Positions 24,496 through 34,236 of a stretch of DNA of 64,000 nucleotides are shown here, piece after piece. Location: the NCBI GenBank assembly GCA_905250075.1, contig CAJNOP010000081.1:124001-188000 (forward strand). Direction: 5' to 3'. A program made the position numbers and the translations under genes. The notes under the pieces were generated by a model. The model was not told where the DNA came from and did not search any database. It saw only the letters and a list, made by a program, of their open reading frames with translations. Source of the DNA: Rotaria sp. Silwood1. Its lineage: Eukaryota; Rotifera; Eurotatoria; Philodinida; Philodinidae. The stretch's first letter is position 1. Every line of letters starts with the position of its first letter.

Positions 24496-27400
24496 TTATA
24501 GTCCTTTGTTATAATAAACATAAGGTAGTTGTGTTTTTGATTGAATTTCTTTTTCAAGTTCTTTAGTAGCTACCTAGAAAATAAAACAAAACTCTTTAAG
24601 AAAAAGAAAAAAAGGAATTTGATATTTACTTTAGATCTTTGTGGAAATAATGCTATTGACATTGGTAATGCTAAACCAAATGAAATTGTACATGCAAGTG
24701 TATTTAATGGTAAATTAAGACGTGGAAAACGACGAAGAATATTTCTATTAATATATAATATTTTATTTTTTTAGTTTATTTACATTAATAAAAAAAACAA
24801 AAAATATCTTACTTTTCGAATGCTAACATTATAATAGGTGGAAGAGATAGGATTGGTACTGGTAAAAAAGCACGTGTCATTGCCATTTCAGTTAAAGCCT
24901 AAATATAGATATGAATTTATATTTATATAGATATGATATCGTTAAAAGTGGAAAAAATTAATAACTTTTTTAGCTGCTACTTTTGATACACCTATTGAAT
25001 TATTTTCTTCATCGAGTACTTCGATACCATCATATAATTCATGAAAACGCATAAAAAGAACATTACATGTACTTGCACATGCTATAATTAAAATTCAATA
25101 TAAATTAGCATATTTACGAAATTTTGTATATGCATAAAAAACAAAATCGAATAATATTTTTCAAAACTGACAACTCTTATTATACTTTCATATTGAACAA
25201 AAAACAACAACAACTGAGCGATGTACTGAATGATGATTTATCATATGAGGATATGTAATTTATCTTACCAACAGCAGGTAATGGAATAAATCGTTGTACA
25301 ATTGTTTTCAGTGTTGGTGGAAGTGATCTTGCTCGGCGAACAGCCACAGTAAGACCAACCTATCAATATAAACATATAAAGATATGTGAAAATAAATAAA
25401 TAACTTACAGCAATCGAAACTGAAACAGTCACTGCACTTAAATATCCAATAACAAATTTTGATACAGGTGTATGTTGTGTTGCATTTCGATTTGAATAAT
25501 TAACACCAGCATTATGACTAAATGATGATAATTATTTCGTGATTGATAAGTTTTGTTTGTTTTATTAGATGTACATGACGGAAAATTGGAGTGAATTCTG
25601 TTATTCATTGATTTATATATGATTTGATAGAGCTTGAAAAGTTGATTACAAATTTTATACTTGATATTAATTAGTTAATCCCTTTGTTAGAAAATGCTTC
25701 AATTTCTGACAAGATCATAGATATTAACCGAATTCTTTTTTTTTCCTCAAAACAACTCTTAAGTTTCTATTATATTTTTTTGACATTTTTTTAAAAAGAT
25801 TTTTTTAAATTCAGCATCAAAAACTAAATAGAAAAAATCTTATTTTCTTAGATTTAGAATAAGTCGCGTAATAAACCGCTATCAATGTAAGCAAGCTTAT
25901 AGAATATGTGCATGTGCACTTTTGTACGCCTATGTAGCTTTTTGTTTATGACAAGAGATGTAGCTTCAACTTTCTTATCTCATTCGAATCTATTGGTTTC
26001 GAAATAAAAAAGTAAGTATTTGGATTTTTTAGCTTTTATTTTATGATTAAGAAATCGAACATTTCCTAGTTTTAGTGGTAAAAACGTCAAAAATGACCTT
26101 GTTTGTAAGAATTTCTCTTGTCAAAACTCAATTGATAAGCAAAATAACTAACATTTTCAGTATCAGCAAGAAAAATCTATGCTGACTCACATACATTTTA
26201 GCCAATGTTGTGTCGAATAGAAAATCGACTCGAGGCACAATTTTAGAGGAAACACAATAAGTGGAAATACAAGTGCGTTTTCCATGTAAAAGTAATTTAG
26301 CTAAAATGCATGTAATCTAGTGTAGATTTTCACCCTGATTCTGCATATGCTATTAATTTTGTTTTTCGGCTCAGTTTTCATACTAAAAAGTACAATAAAC
26401 AAGGTCATTTTCGATTCTTTTGTTATGAAAGTCACGAAACAGTCGATTTTCTCAATAATAAAACAAAACCAAATGTGTACTTTTATGGCTCGAAATCGAC
26501 TGATTCAAATAAGATAAGACATTTATGATCTTATCTTCTATCACCAAAAAAAAAAAAGAAAACTAGATAGGCTTACAAAAATGCATATGCATATATTTAA
26601 ATAAGCCTGCTCAAATTGATAACAGTTTATTACGCTACTTATTTTAAATCTAATATGATAATATTTTTTTTTTTAAACTAAATTTAAAATCTATTTTTAA
26701 TAGGTTTTAAAAAAAAGATAACAGAAACTTAAGAGTTGTTTTGAGAAAAAAAAAAAGATTTTGGTTCGATCTGTAGTCATATCAACAATTGAAGTTTTTT
26801 ACAATGAAATGGTTAAAAAAAAAGCTCCAATTGAAACAACAAGCATATATTCGTAAGCAACTCTTCAAGTTCTATCAAACGATATATAAATCAACAAATA
26901 ATAAAATTTACTTCAATTTTATTTTATGTGTATCTATTTATATACCTTTGATTGAGCCATTGCCAAAAAATAATTTGTTTGAGTGTTGGATCTGGCATAA
27001 GAAGACCAACAACAATTGGTGTGCCAAATGGAACATATCCTTTAAAAAACAGAAAACTATAAAGTGTATTTAAAAAAGAAAAGCAATAAAATAAATAAAA
27101 ATATTGTTTGGAAATGATTGACAAATATTTGTTAACTATAGGTAAAAAGTCTCTGTATTTGATAGGATAAGATTAGAAATCATGCTATAAAGATAGATAT
27201 TGAGAAAAGAAAAGATATTCACACAATCAATGATCTTACTTTAAACATCGAATGATATATTGCTTGACAAAAAAAAGAAAATTTAAGTATATTTTGACTT
27301 TTCTTTGTTTTTTTTTCAATCGTTCTTGAATGGTAAATTTAAAAAAATTTTTTATGAATTTTTTTTTTTTTTTTTTTGGTTTCAATGAAGATAAGTTAAT

Positions 27401-27871
27401 TAAAGAGAAATCTTACCTGCCATTCGAAATGGCATAAAGATTTTATGTCCTGTGTCAGGATGAAGAATAGCCTAATAATAAATTTATAAAATATTAATAA
27501 TACAAAAAAAAATAATATATATAATGAAAATGAAACCTAACTTGTACGGTTTTTTGTGCTTCCCATAAATCTTTGTCAGTAGTACCTGATGGTAAAGTTT
27601 TCGATTGATGTTGTTCGAGTAATTGACGACATTCATTTAATTTCGACTAAGGAAAAAATAAAATAAAGTTATTACTAATGTAAATACTAATAATTGGATT
27701 TACATTGTTAACAAATAATGTTCTTGGATCAATAATATTCATAAAATGTAAAAATCGTCCCCAATAAGTATTCTAATTAAGTAATCGATTTAATTTAATT
27801 AAAAATACGACAAAAATTAATCTTACAAGATCATAACGGCTTTTGCCTAATTCAAATGGTGGATAAGACAT
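24496..27871 (-). CDS. SFXN5: Sideroflexin-5, mitochondrial carrier
   Basis: Eleven exons: 27871-27827, 27772-27704, 27646-27542, 27471-27417, 27039-26946, 25517-25409, 25359-25269, 25081-24966, 24898-24813, 24744-24630 and 24573-24496. All phases agree, giving 320 residues. Diagnostic segments include [75 protein letters not shown] and the C-terminal YYNKGL. This last segment and the overall match favour SFXN5 over SFXN1-3. Sideroflexins are multi-pass inner-mitochondrial-membrane proteins; SFXN5 has been linked to citrate transport. Hydrophobic helices fall in the last two thirds. The start codon is 135 bp from the divergent peroxidase gene. Intron 25518-26945 contains a large palindrome. 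Confidence 0.93.
25709..26783. repeat. Large imperfect palindrome (about 1.07 kb) in SFXN5 intron
   Basis: Two arms of about 0.5 kb are inverted about a centre near 26250. Matching blocks include CTCAAAACAACTCTTAAG from 25746 with its complement ending at 26745; AATAAGTCGCGTAATAAAC from 25858 with the complement of the block ending at 26643; and AAAATGACCTTGTTT near 26092 with its complement near 26400. Identity looks like about 75-85% in good blocks. No clear terminal duplication is visible. It could be a fold-back element or an old inverted duplication. Confidence 0.8.
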
Positions 27872-28006
27872 TATTATCTAAAAAAAGCAAATAAATAATC
27901 ATTGCGTTGCTACGTGCCTCTTTTATTTTCATATAAACTTCTTTTCGTTCTTTTTCTTTTCTTTTCTTTGCTTTGCACAAAGAAGAGAACAGTGCAAAAA
28001 AAATAA
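27872..28006. promoter_or_regulatory. Short divergent promoter region, SFXN5 / GPx
   Basis: Only 135 bp separate the two start codons. An acceptor-like TTTTTTAG lies six bases before the SFXN5 ATG on the minus strand (AG at 27878-27879). The peroxidase side contains an imperfect TTTGC...GCAAA symmetry near 27965-27980. The region must carry at least one promoter, possibly shared. Confidence 0.45.
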
Positions 28007-28832
28007 ATGTTGTCGTTACCTACCACTACGGTCAAGGATAGAGACTCAAATGATAACAACGAACAGAAGAAAAATCTACAACAACAACAACAACGAGATT
28101 TCATTACAAATCTACTTAAACATTATTCAACAGTTGGACTTGATATGAATTTTTGTAAACAAAAAATAGTCTCTTTTTACTTCAGATAAAATTCGATGTT
28201 TTTTTTTTACTTTGATAGTCAAAGATAAAAATAATCGTGTACCATTTACACGTTGTCGTACATGTGAACATACACGTTCTATTTATGATTTTGAACTTGA
28301 AAATCTTGATTTACAAAAACAATCATTATCAATATATAAAAATAAATTATGTTTAATTGTTAATGTAGCTACATATTGACGTGTTACATCTCAATATATA
28401 CAATTGAATGCATTACAAGAAGAATTTTTTAAAACAAATCAATTTACTATTCTTGCTATATCATGTAATCAATTTGGTTATCAAGAACCAGCTGAAACAA
28501 AAGATGAATTATTAAATGGTTTAAAATATATTCGACCAGGAAATAATTTTATTCCAAAATTTCCTTTATTTTGGATAATTGATGTTAATGGTAAAAATCA
28601 ACATCCATTATATGAATATATGAAATCTTGTATACCATCAACAAAAAAATTTTTTGAAGATCATACAAAAATTTTTTATGAACCACATCATTCAGATGAT
28701 ATACGATGGAATTTTGAAAAATTTCTTATCGATTCAAATGGACATCCAATAATGAGATTTGATAGTGATGCTGAACCATTATTTATTCGACAATTTATTG
28801 AAAAACTTCTTCAACTTAAACAATACATATAA
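28007..28832 (+). CDS. Glutathione peroxidase, selenocysteine-containing (in-frame TGA)
   Basis: Two exons (28007-28154, 28219-28832) give 253 residues if TGA at 28377-28379 is read as selenocysteine (residue 103). The TGA lies exactly at the peroxidatic site: LIVNVATY-U-RVTSQY, against NVASYUG in animal GPx3-type enzymes. Downstream SCNQFGYQEPAETKDEL supplies the catalytic Gln, and DIRWNFEKFLID supplies the Trp and Asn. KYIRPGNNF and PLFW also match. The subunit-interface loop is kept, as in tetrameric GPx1/3 types. The enzyme would reduce peroxides with glutathione. The first exon (Gln-run, no signal peptide) is poorly conserved and its start is less sure. The residue after Sec is Arg, not the usual Gly. 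A folded 3' flank may act as SECIS. Confidence 0.88.
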
Positions 28833-28872
28833 AATAAAAATCGAATAAAAGAGATTCTTCTTTTGTTTTGCG

Positions 28873-29028
28873 TTTTTATTCATCTTATTATTATTTTAAT
28901 GATGACTTTTTTTGTAAACCAATTAGGACGAATAAGTCGGACAAAAAATGTTTTTATTTAATCTATGTTTCTTCACTGCATTCAATTCATAGATAAATAA
29001 AAACAAATAATAATGAGATGAATAAAAA
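28873..29028 (+). promoter_or_regulatory. Folded 3' UTR element, candidate SECIS
   Basis: Forty bases after the peroxidase stop, three nested stems are visible. An outer 24-bp stem pairs 28873-28896 with 29005-29028 (one G-T wobble). Inside it TTTTTTGT (28908-28915) pairs with ACAAAAAA (28941-28948), and 28950-28967 pairs with 28988-29004 (one bulge). ATGATGAC stands just before the middle stem and AAA (28916-28918) begins its loop, ten bases after the second ATGA. This is the ATGA...AA layout of a SECIS. However, the GA normally facing ATGA is missing, so the call is tentative. Confidence 0.4.
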
Positions 29029-29201
29029 AATATTGAAAAAATAAACTAATATGTAAAATCTATTTTATCTGAACGATAAAAAATAAATGTCTGATTATTA
29101 CTTTAAAAAAAAAAAAAAGGTAAAGAAAAATAAATGACTAGATAAAAAAAAAACGATAACTGGCATAGGAACTAAAAAACTAAATATTAGACGTTGTTCA
29201 T

Positions 29202-30681
29202 TCAATGAGATTGATTATTGTCGGTAGAGATTGTTGATTGCAAAAGTGGAGTAGCAACAGCAGCACCTTCTTCTAATAACGCAGGAGCTAAATATAAATA
29301 ATATTTCTTTGTTTTTTTTTTAAACAAAATATTATCAAATTTTATACTTCGTTTTTCATCTTTCATATCATTATGACGTTGATTTGAAATTCCACAACAA
29401 AAATAGCAAATTAATATAGAAAAAACATCAAATGATATGATCGTTAATAAAACAGCAAGAAGAATTATTTTGGCCTGAAGTGATAATGACGGATGATTAT
29501 GATCTATTAAATCATATAACATAGAAAAAAAACAAATAGATATACAATAAAATGTCATAAATAAAAGAAAACATACGATATTCACAATGAGCTTCATCAA
29601 CATTATTCGGACAATTTTGAAATCGATCACAAAGAAGACTTCGATCAATACAATATGTATCCGTAAAACAATCAAATCCACATAATGTAAACATTCCTAT
29701 AAATTACAAATATTTATTCAAAAAAAAAAAAATTATTTCTTAACTTACGTGTTTTTATTTTTAATGGTGTAACAACCATTGCAAATGGTGATATAGGAAA
29801 TTTTTCTCTTCGATCATAAATTATTGTTAATTTTTCAGTATCTAAATAATATTCACTACCATCTGTCACATTACAATCAATAAAAATCTTAAACAAAATC
29901 AACAAAAAAAAATATTCATTACTAGCTATAATTGAATAAGATAGGTGTAGACTGATCCGTTGAATCATCGCCACCAGTGGCTGCAGAATTTTTAAAAATA
30001 TAGTCACCAGTGCTCAAAGTGATTAAACCACAACACGAGAATAGATATTTGATTTTTAAGAATTTTCAAAGTGCTACATCTGATTTTTTTTTGTCAATAA
30101 GTTCTTTACTATTTCTTTTCATTTAAAAATTTCTTGAAATTAAGAAAATTTTGAAAAAAGTTTTAGCCACTGGTCAATGTATCAGTTCACATTTAGGATT
30201 GGAAATTTTTTTTTTAATTACTTTTTCACCGGATTCAGATATAATAGTAACATCTTCTGTTGAACATAATGGTGGTTTAAGTAAACGTATATAAAATCGT
30301 GTTGAAACGGCTATATTACCCATTTGAGATAAATTACGTGGTGCTGGAAAGCAACAACTTTGTAAATTCAATTCACATGTACCTGTCCATGGAGTTCTAA
30401 ATAAATATAAATGAAATTATTAATTCAAAGAAAATTTTCTTTTTAAACATACCCAGCATATCGGACAACGCCTGCATCTGGTGTATATGTATTTCTTGGA
30501 TTGCAATATGGTCCATAGATATTTTCAAGATTAACTAAAATAAAAACAAAGAGGAAATAATGAAAAAAAAACTTTATTCTAATAGTTAAACAAAAAAAAG
30601 AAAGGTTTTCTTACAATAAGTCACTTTAGCTGATATGGAAGTTAAACAATGTATTAAAAAAAGAGGAATTATAAACATCAT
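29202..30681 (-). CDS. Single-pass membrane protein with CUB-like and LDLa domains
   Basis: Six exons (30681-30615, 30534-30453, 30396-30222, 29887-29749, 29696-29577, 29503-29202) give 294 residues. A signal peptide (MMFIIPLFLIHCLTSISA) leads into a Cys-containing extracellular region (GPYCNP, GTCELNLQSCCFPAP, LCSTEDVTI, IDCNVTDGSEYY) that reads like a divergent CUB domain. An LDL-receptor class A repeat follows (CGFDCFTDTYCIDRSLLCDR then NCPNNVDEAHC). One membrane helix (AKIILLAVLLTIISFDVFSI) precedes a short tail ending NNQSH. The layout recalls NETO/LDLRAD-type receptors, but no orthologue is claimed. The last exon could lose a 60-nt in-frame intron starting at GTATAA, which would drop a Lys-rich stretch. 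The AG of a CAG acceptor directly abuts the ATG. Confidence 0.72.
29973..30174. repeat. Possible small inverted-repeat element in intron
   Basis: ACCAGTGGCT at 29973-29982 is inverted as AGCCACTGGT at 30165-30174, inside an intron of the CUB-like/LDLa gene. CAGTGGCT ends are seen in some hAT MITEs, but the flanks show no matching 8-bp duplication. It may be an old decayed element. Confidence 0.3.
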
Positions 30682-30900
30682 CTGAAAAGCAAAACAAGAT
30701 TTTTCAATTTATTGAATATATCAATATGTAAATATCAATTTTATTTATAAAAAATTCTTTTCTGATTTTTGTTAATCAGCATACAGTTTTTATACTTAAG
30801 TTTGAAGAAAGTATACATATAGTACAAAACAACAGCTAGAACGCACAAAAATGACAAGTGAGGACGTTTTTTTTCTTTTGGATTGATTACACATATGGTT

Positions 30901-31083
30901 TCATTCACGACGAACATAAACAGATTTCACAGAATCAATAATCAATGGTGTTAATTCATTATATTGCTGAGATAAAACTTCGACTACATATCGAGCATTG
31001 GAATGTTTCTTATCACCAGCATTTTCATCATTAATCGCATCTATTATTTGACTTAGTTGAATTCCAAAATTTTTAACTAAATT
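30901..31083 (-). pseudogene. Orphan coding fragment, unknown family
   Basis: After an AG acceptor at 31084-31085 (minus strand) a 60-codon frame runs to TGA at 30901: NLVKNFGIQLSQIIDAINDE, then KKHSNARYVVEVLSQQYNEL and SVKSVYVRRE. Codon use and composition look like a genuine alpha-helical protein end, yet I find no upstream exons within reach. It may be the last exon of an unrecognised gene or a remnant of a lost one. I cannot name the family. Confidence 0.3.
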
Positions 31084-31530
31084 CTATTAAAAAAATTTAA
31101 TTTCTTTTTAATTGAATTTTTTTTTTTTCGCAAGATAAAAACAATACGAATAACAACATTTCATTTTTAAAAACTATTAGTTGATAAAATAACAAGAAGA
31201 GTCACAGCAACTGGTATACCAACTGAAGATGAACCTAAATCAAAATATACTTTTAAATCATTTTATTCATATAAATTAGTAGCATATGATGATTACTACG
31301 TTCGTCATCACTAGTCGATGTTCTACAAGAAAGGAAAACGATACTTGTTCACGGTTCAAGATAACAAGAAATCTTGTCGTAATGATACAAAAAAAAATAA
31401 GAACATGGAAACAATATACAGGATATCCAAGTTCACTTGAAATTTAGAGAAGATTCTTTGTCTTTCGAATAAAAGATTGTTATTGGACGTTCAAGCAAAG
31501 TAACGCATGATTTATAGGCACAATAAAGTC

Positions 31531-31800
31531 TAGTGTTCTTAAGAATTACTCGGAACCGGAACCTCGGTTCCGATGACTCAATATAAAAAAAAGAAATTGA
31601 TTCTTATTAGTAAAAATGAGAAAAAATAGGTTCCGGTTACTAAAATTAAGAAAAAATAGTTCCGGCTCAGTTCTCGAAATTTCACACGTAACCGAAACCA
31701 TTCAATTACCAGATAGATTCGAATATTTAAAACATATTTTAAGAAATTTCTACTGTTGAATTGTTTCTATCTATCTGATTATTTAACGATTTCTGTTCAA
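31531..31800. repeat. Degenerate dispersed repeat with GGAACCGG motif, copy 2
   Basis: It shares TACTCGGAACCGGAA and a downstream block with the copy at about 13971-14240, in the same orientation. The inner part carries further GGTTCCGG repeats. A third stretch near 35785-36000, with AACCGGTTCCGA at one end, may belong to the same family. Confidence 0.4.
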
Positions 31801-32678
31801 GCTTTTTTTAGAATCACGGAACTCTAATATACACACACAGAATTAATAGTCACCTTAAAGAGCCAAGATTTTACAGATATCTATGCTACAAGAACTTAGT
31901 TAGTAAAAAGACCTTTATAAAGAACCAAAATCAAATTAAAAGTGAGCATGTTTTGTTTTGTCTGAAATTACCCAACCTACAAACATTTGAATGTTAGTTA
32001 TTCATTTCTACGCTACAACAGTTCATTTTTATTTATAATGTATTTTATTATGTCTATGGGCACTTACAATCGTGTTCAATTTAATTAGAAAGAATCATAC
32101 AATTAATTAATAAAAATCTATTAAGACAAAAAACTTCAATAGTAAGGGAATATTTATCAGGTCTAGATGATGAAGATGATGAAGATGATGAACTATAAAA
32201 ACTATGAATTTTAAAGTAAATAGATGGCTCCGATAATTTGTTTTCTCCTTTTTTTTGCTTAATAATGTACATGTTAGATATATAGTTTGACTGTAAAATT
32301 GTTTTGTTCTTTTTGCACGTTATGTGAAATAGGATGTATTGTTTTGGTACTATACTTATTGATTACTTTATCGTGTACTTTGCGGAAAATCTGTAGTACA
32401 TATGAAACAGTAATGACAAAAAATGATCATGATGATTTATAAAAAAGCTACACCTGAATCAGAAAGAAATTAAAAAAAAAAGAGACTCAAACAAGAATTC
32501 AAGAAGAAAAAGAAAATCGCACTAGTACAGCAATTCTTGACTAACACCTAAGATATGATCTATATGATCTTGCTAGAATGTGAAGATCTGTTTTTTTTCT
32601 TTAGGCAAGAATCTTGCTTGCCAGTCAATAAAAACAAAAAAATTGACTAGTGTTTACATTAAAATATTGGATCAATAC

Positions 32679-32860
32679 CAGAGGTGCAGAATCTTCCTCA
32701 TGCGCCCCCGCGCGAGGGGGGAAATTTTTTGAAAAACTCAAATAAGAGGGAAATTTTGGAAAAACTCGCTGGCCACAAAAAAATACAGTGGGGAAATTTT
32801 TCAAAATACTTTTTTGCGTGGGGGGAAATTTTTGGATTTTTGGAAGATTCTGCACCTCTG
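32679..32860. mobile_element. Non-autonomous hAT-type MITE, 182 bp, with 8-bp TSD
   Basis: Perfect 19-bp terminal inverted repeats, CAGAGGTGCAGAATCTTCC (32679-32697) and its complement (32842-32860), are flanked directly by the 8-bp duplication ATCAATAC (32671-32678 and 32861-32868). An 8-bp duplication and a CAGAGGTG terminus (as in Tol2-like elements) are hAT hallmarks. The inside has three or four copies of a GGGGAAATTTTT-type motif and no transposase frame. Perfect ends suggest a fairly recent insertion. Confidence 0.9.
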
Positions 32861-34236
32861 ATCAATACATATGAAGAAGCTGCGAAAGTAATGAATGTGT
32901 ATATTCGCACTAAAATTGTAAATTATTCATCATTATTCAATAAAACTAGTAAGATCTTGTTCATTTTGAATATCCCTATGAGACATTATATTATATACCT
33001 CTTCTTCACCATCTTGGCATCCTCATACGCTCTCTAAATAAATGAATAAGATTAATCTCGTGGATATTTCACTAGTAATTACATCTCTGCCTGTACATAG
33101 TTCTTAATACATTACAAATTTGAAAAGAAAAACTATTGATAACTTACCCTTTGCAAAAGCGACAGTTTATACATTTATCAACTATTTTGACGTTAAATAG
33201 TTATATTTTATTTAAAGGTTATTTCGATCAAATGACTGGTATTATCGTTTCGAAATAAGTCATATGATCTTTGCTTTGCACTGATAGTGGTGCTATAAAT
33301 ATAAAACAAATATTTAACTAGTAATTAAGATACAATTCATAATAGTTACCTGTTTTAGTATAGTACTATTCGATAGAGATCCGACTGTTACACTTGATGT
33401 ATACTTTATTGTTCGAAGATAATATACAACAAACTTGTTTTACATATGTAACAATATGTACTGAACAACAATGGTTTTTTTTTCATGATTAATTTTTTGA
33501 TGAAAAACTAACTAAATTATTAGATTTTTTTGTTTAATTGTATTATTATCAGTTATTCAACGATTTTTTTTTTCATTTGGATCAATATCAAGTAAAATAT
33601 TTGAATAATCTAAAAAATAAAATTATATTTTCTTTTTTCCTTCCAATTTATTATTCATCCACAAAACAATGTATTCCAACCAAGAGCATGAAAAAAAAAG
33701 AATGAAACAGACATTTAATATATGGGCATCGGTGGCAAAGTGAGTGCATAAGTATAAAGGCGAATAAACAGTCAACAAACAAGAGCATAAAAGATAAATA
33801 AAAATTATCATCGCATATATGTCTATGCTCAAGCCATACATATTTAGATCTATCAGGATAAAAACAAAAGACATAAGAGAAAAAAATATTTGATTTGGCT
33901 CCATACATAACATACAGGGAAAAAAGTTAGTAAAAAGAATTATTTTAATATGTTTATGTACAATTACAGTATAGCACTACAGAACACAAAAAAAAAAGAA
34001 AAAACGAACAAAAAAATAATAGTCACTGCAAGAATGAAATAAATTTTTATTTTTTTTTACGGAAAGAAAATATACATGTAGAGAAAACGAGCAACGAAAA
34101 AATACAACCGGCTTAACACTTTGTGAATCCTTTTTTTTGTTTTTACGTTGTTTCGTTTTTTTTTTTTTCTCTCAAAGCAAAACATCATCTCATACTTATA
34201 GATACTGTTCAACAAAAAAAAAATAATAATGGAAGA

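Larger units (their letters stand above)
30682..34236. other. Repeat-rich intergenic region with gene fragments
   Basis: About 3.5 kb between the CUB-like/LDLa gene and the bZIP gene. It holds an orphan coding fragment (30901-31083), a short plus-strand frame at 31178-31314 ending at TAG after an AG acceptor (VDKITRRVTATGIPTEDEPK...), a GGAACCGG repeat (about 31531-31800), a GAT microsatellite (32164-32190) and a hAT-type MITE (32679-32860). The last part is probably the bZIP 3' UTR. No intact gene is seen. Confidence 0.5.

Noticed and set aside
28404-28832. A short glutathione peroxidase starting at Met 28404
   Set aside because: Conserved GPx sequence continues upstream of the TGA in the same frame, so this is only the part after the selenocysteine codon.
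32625-33037. Overlapping frames on both strands across 32.6-33.0 kb
   Set aside because: Most of their length is the hAT MITE and its inverted repeats; they are not independent genes.
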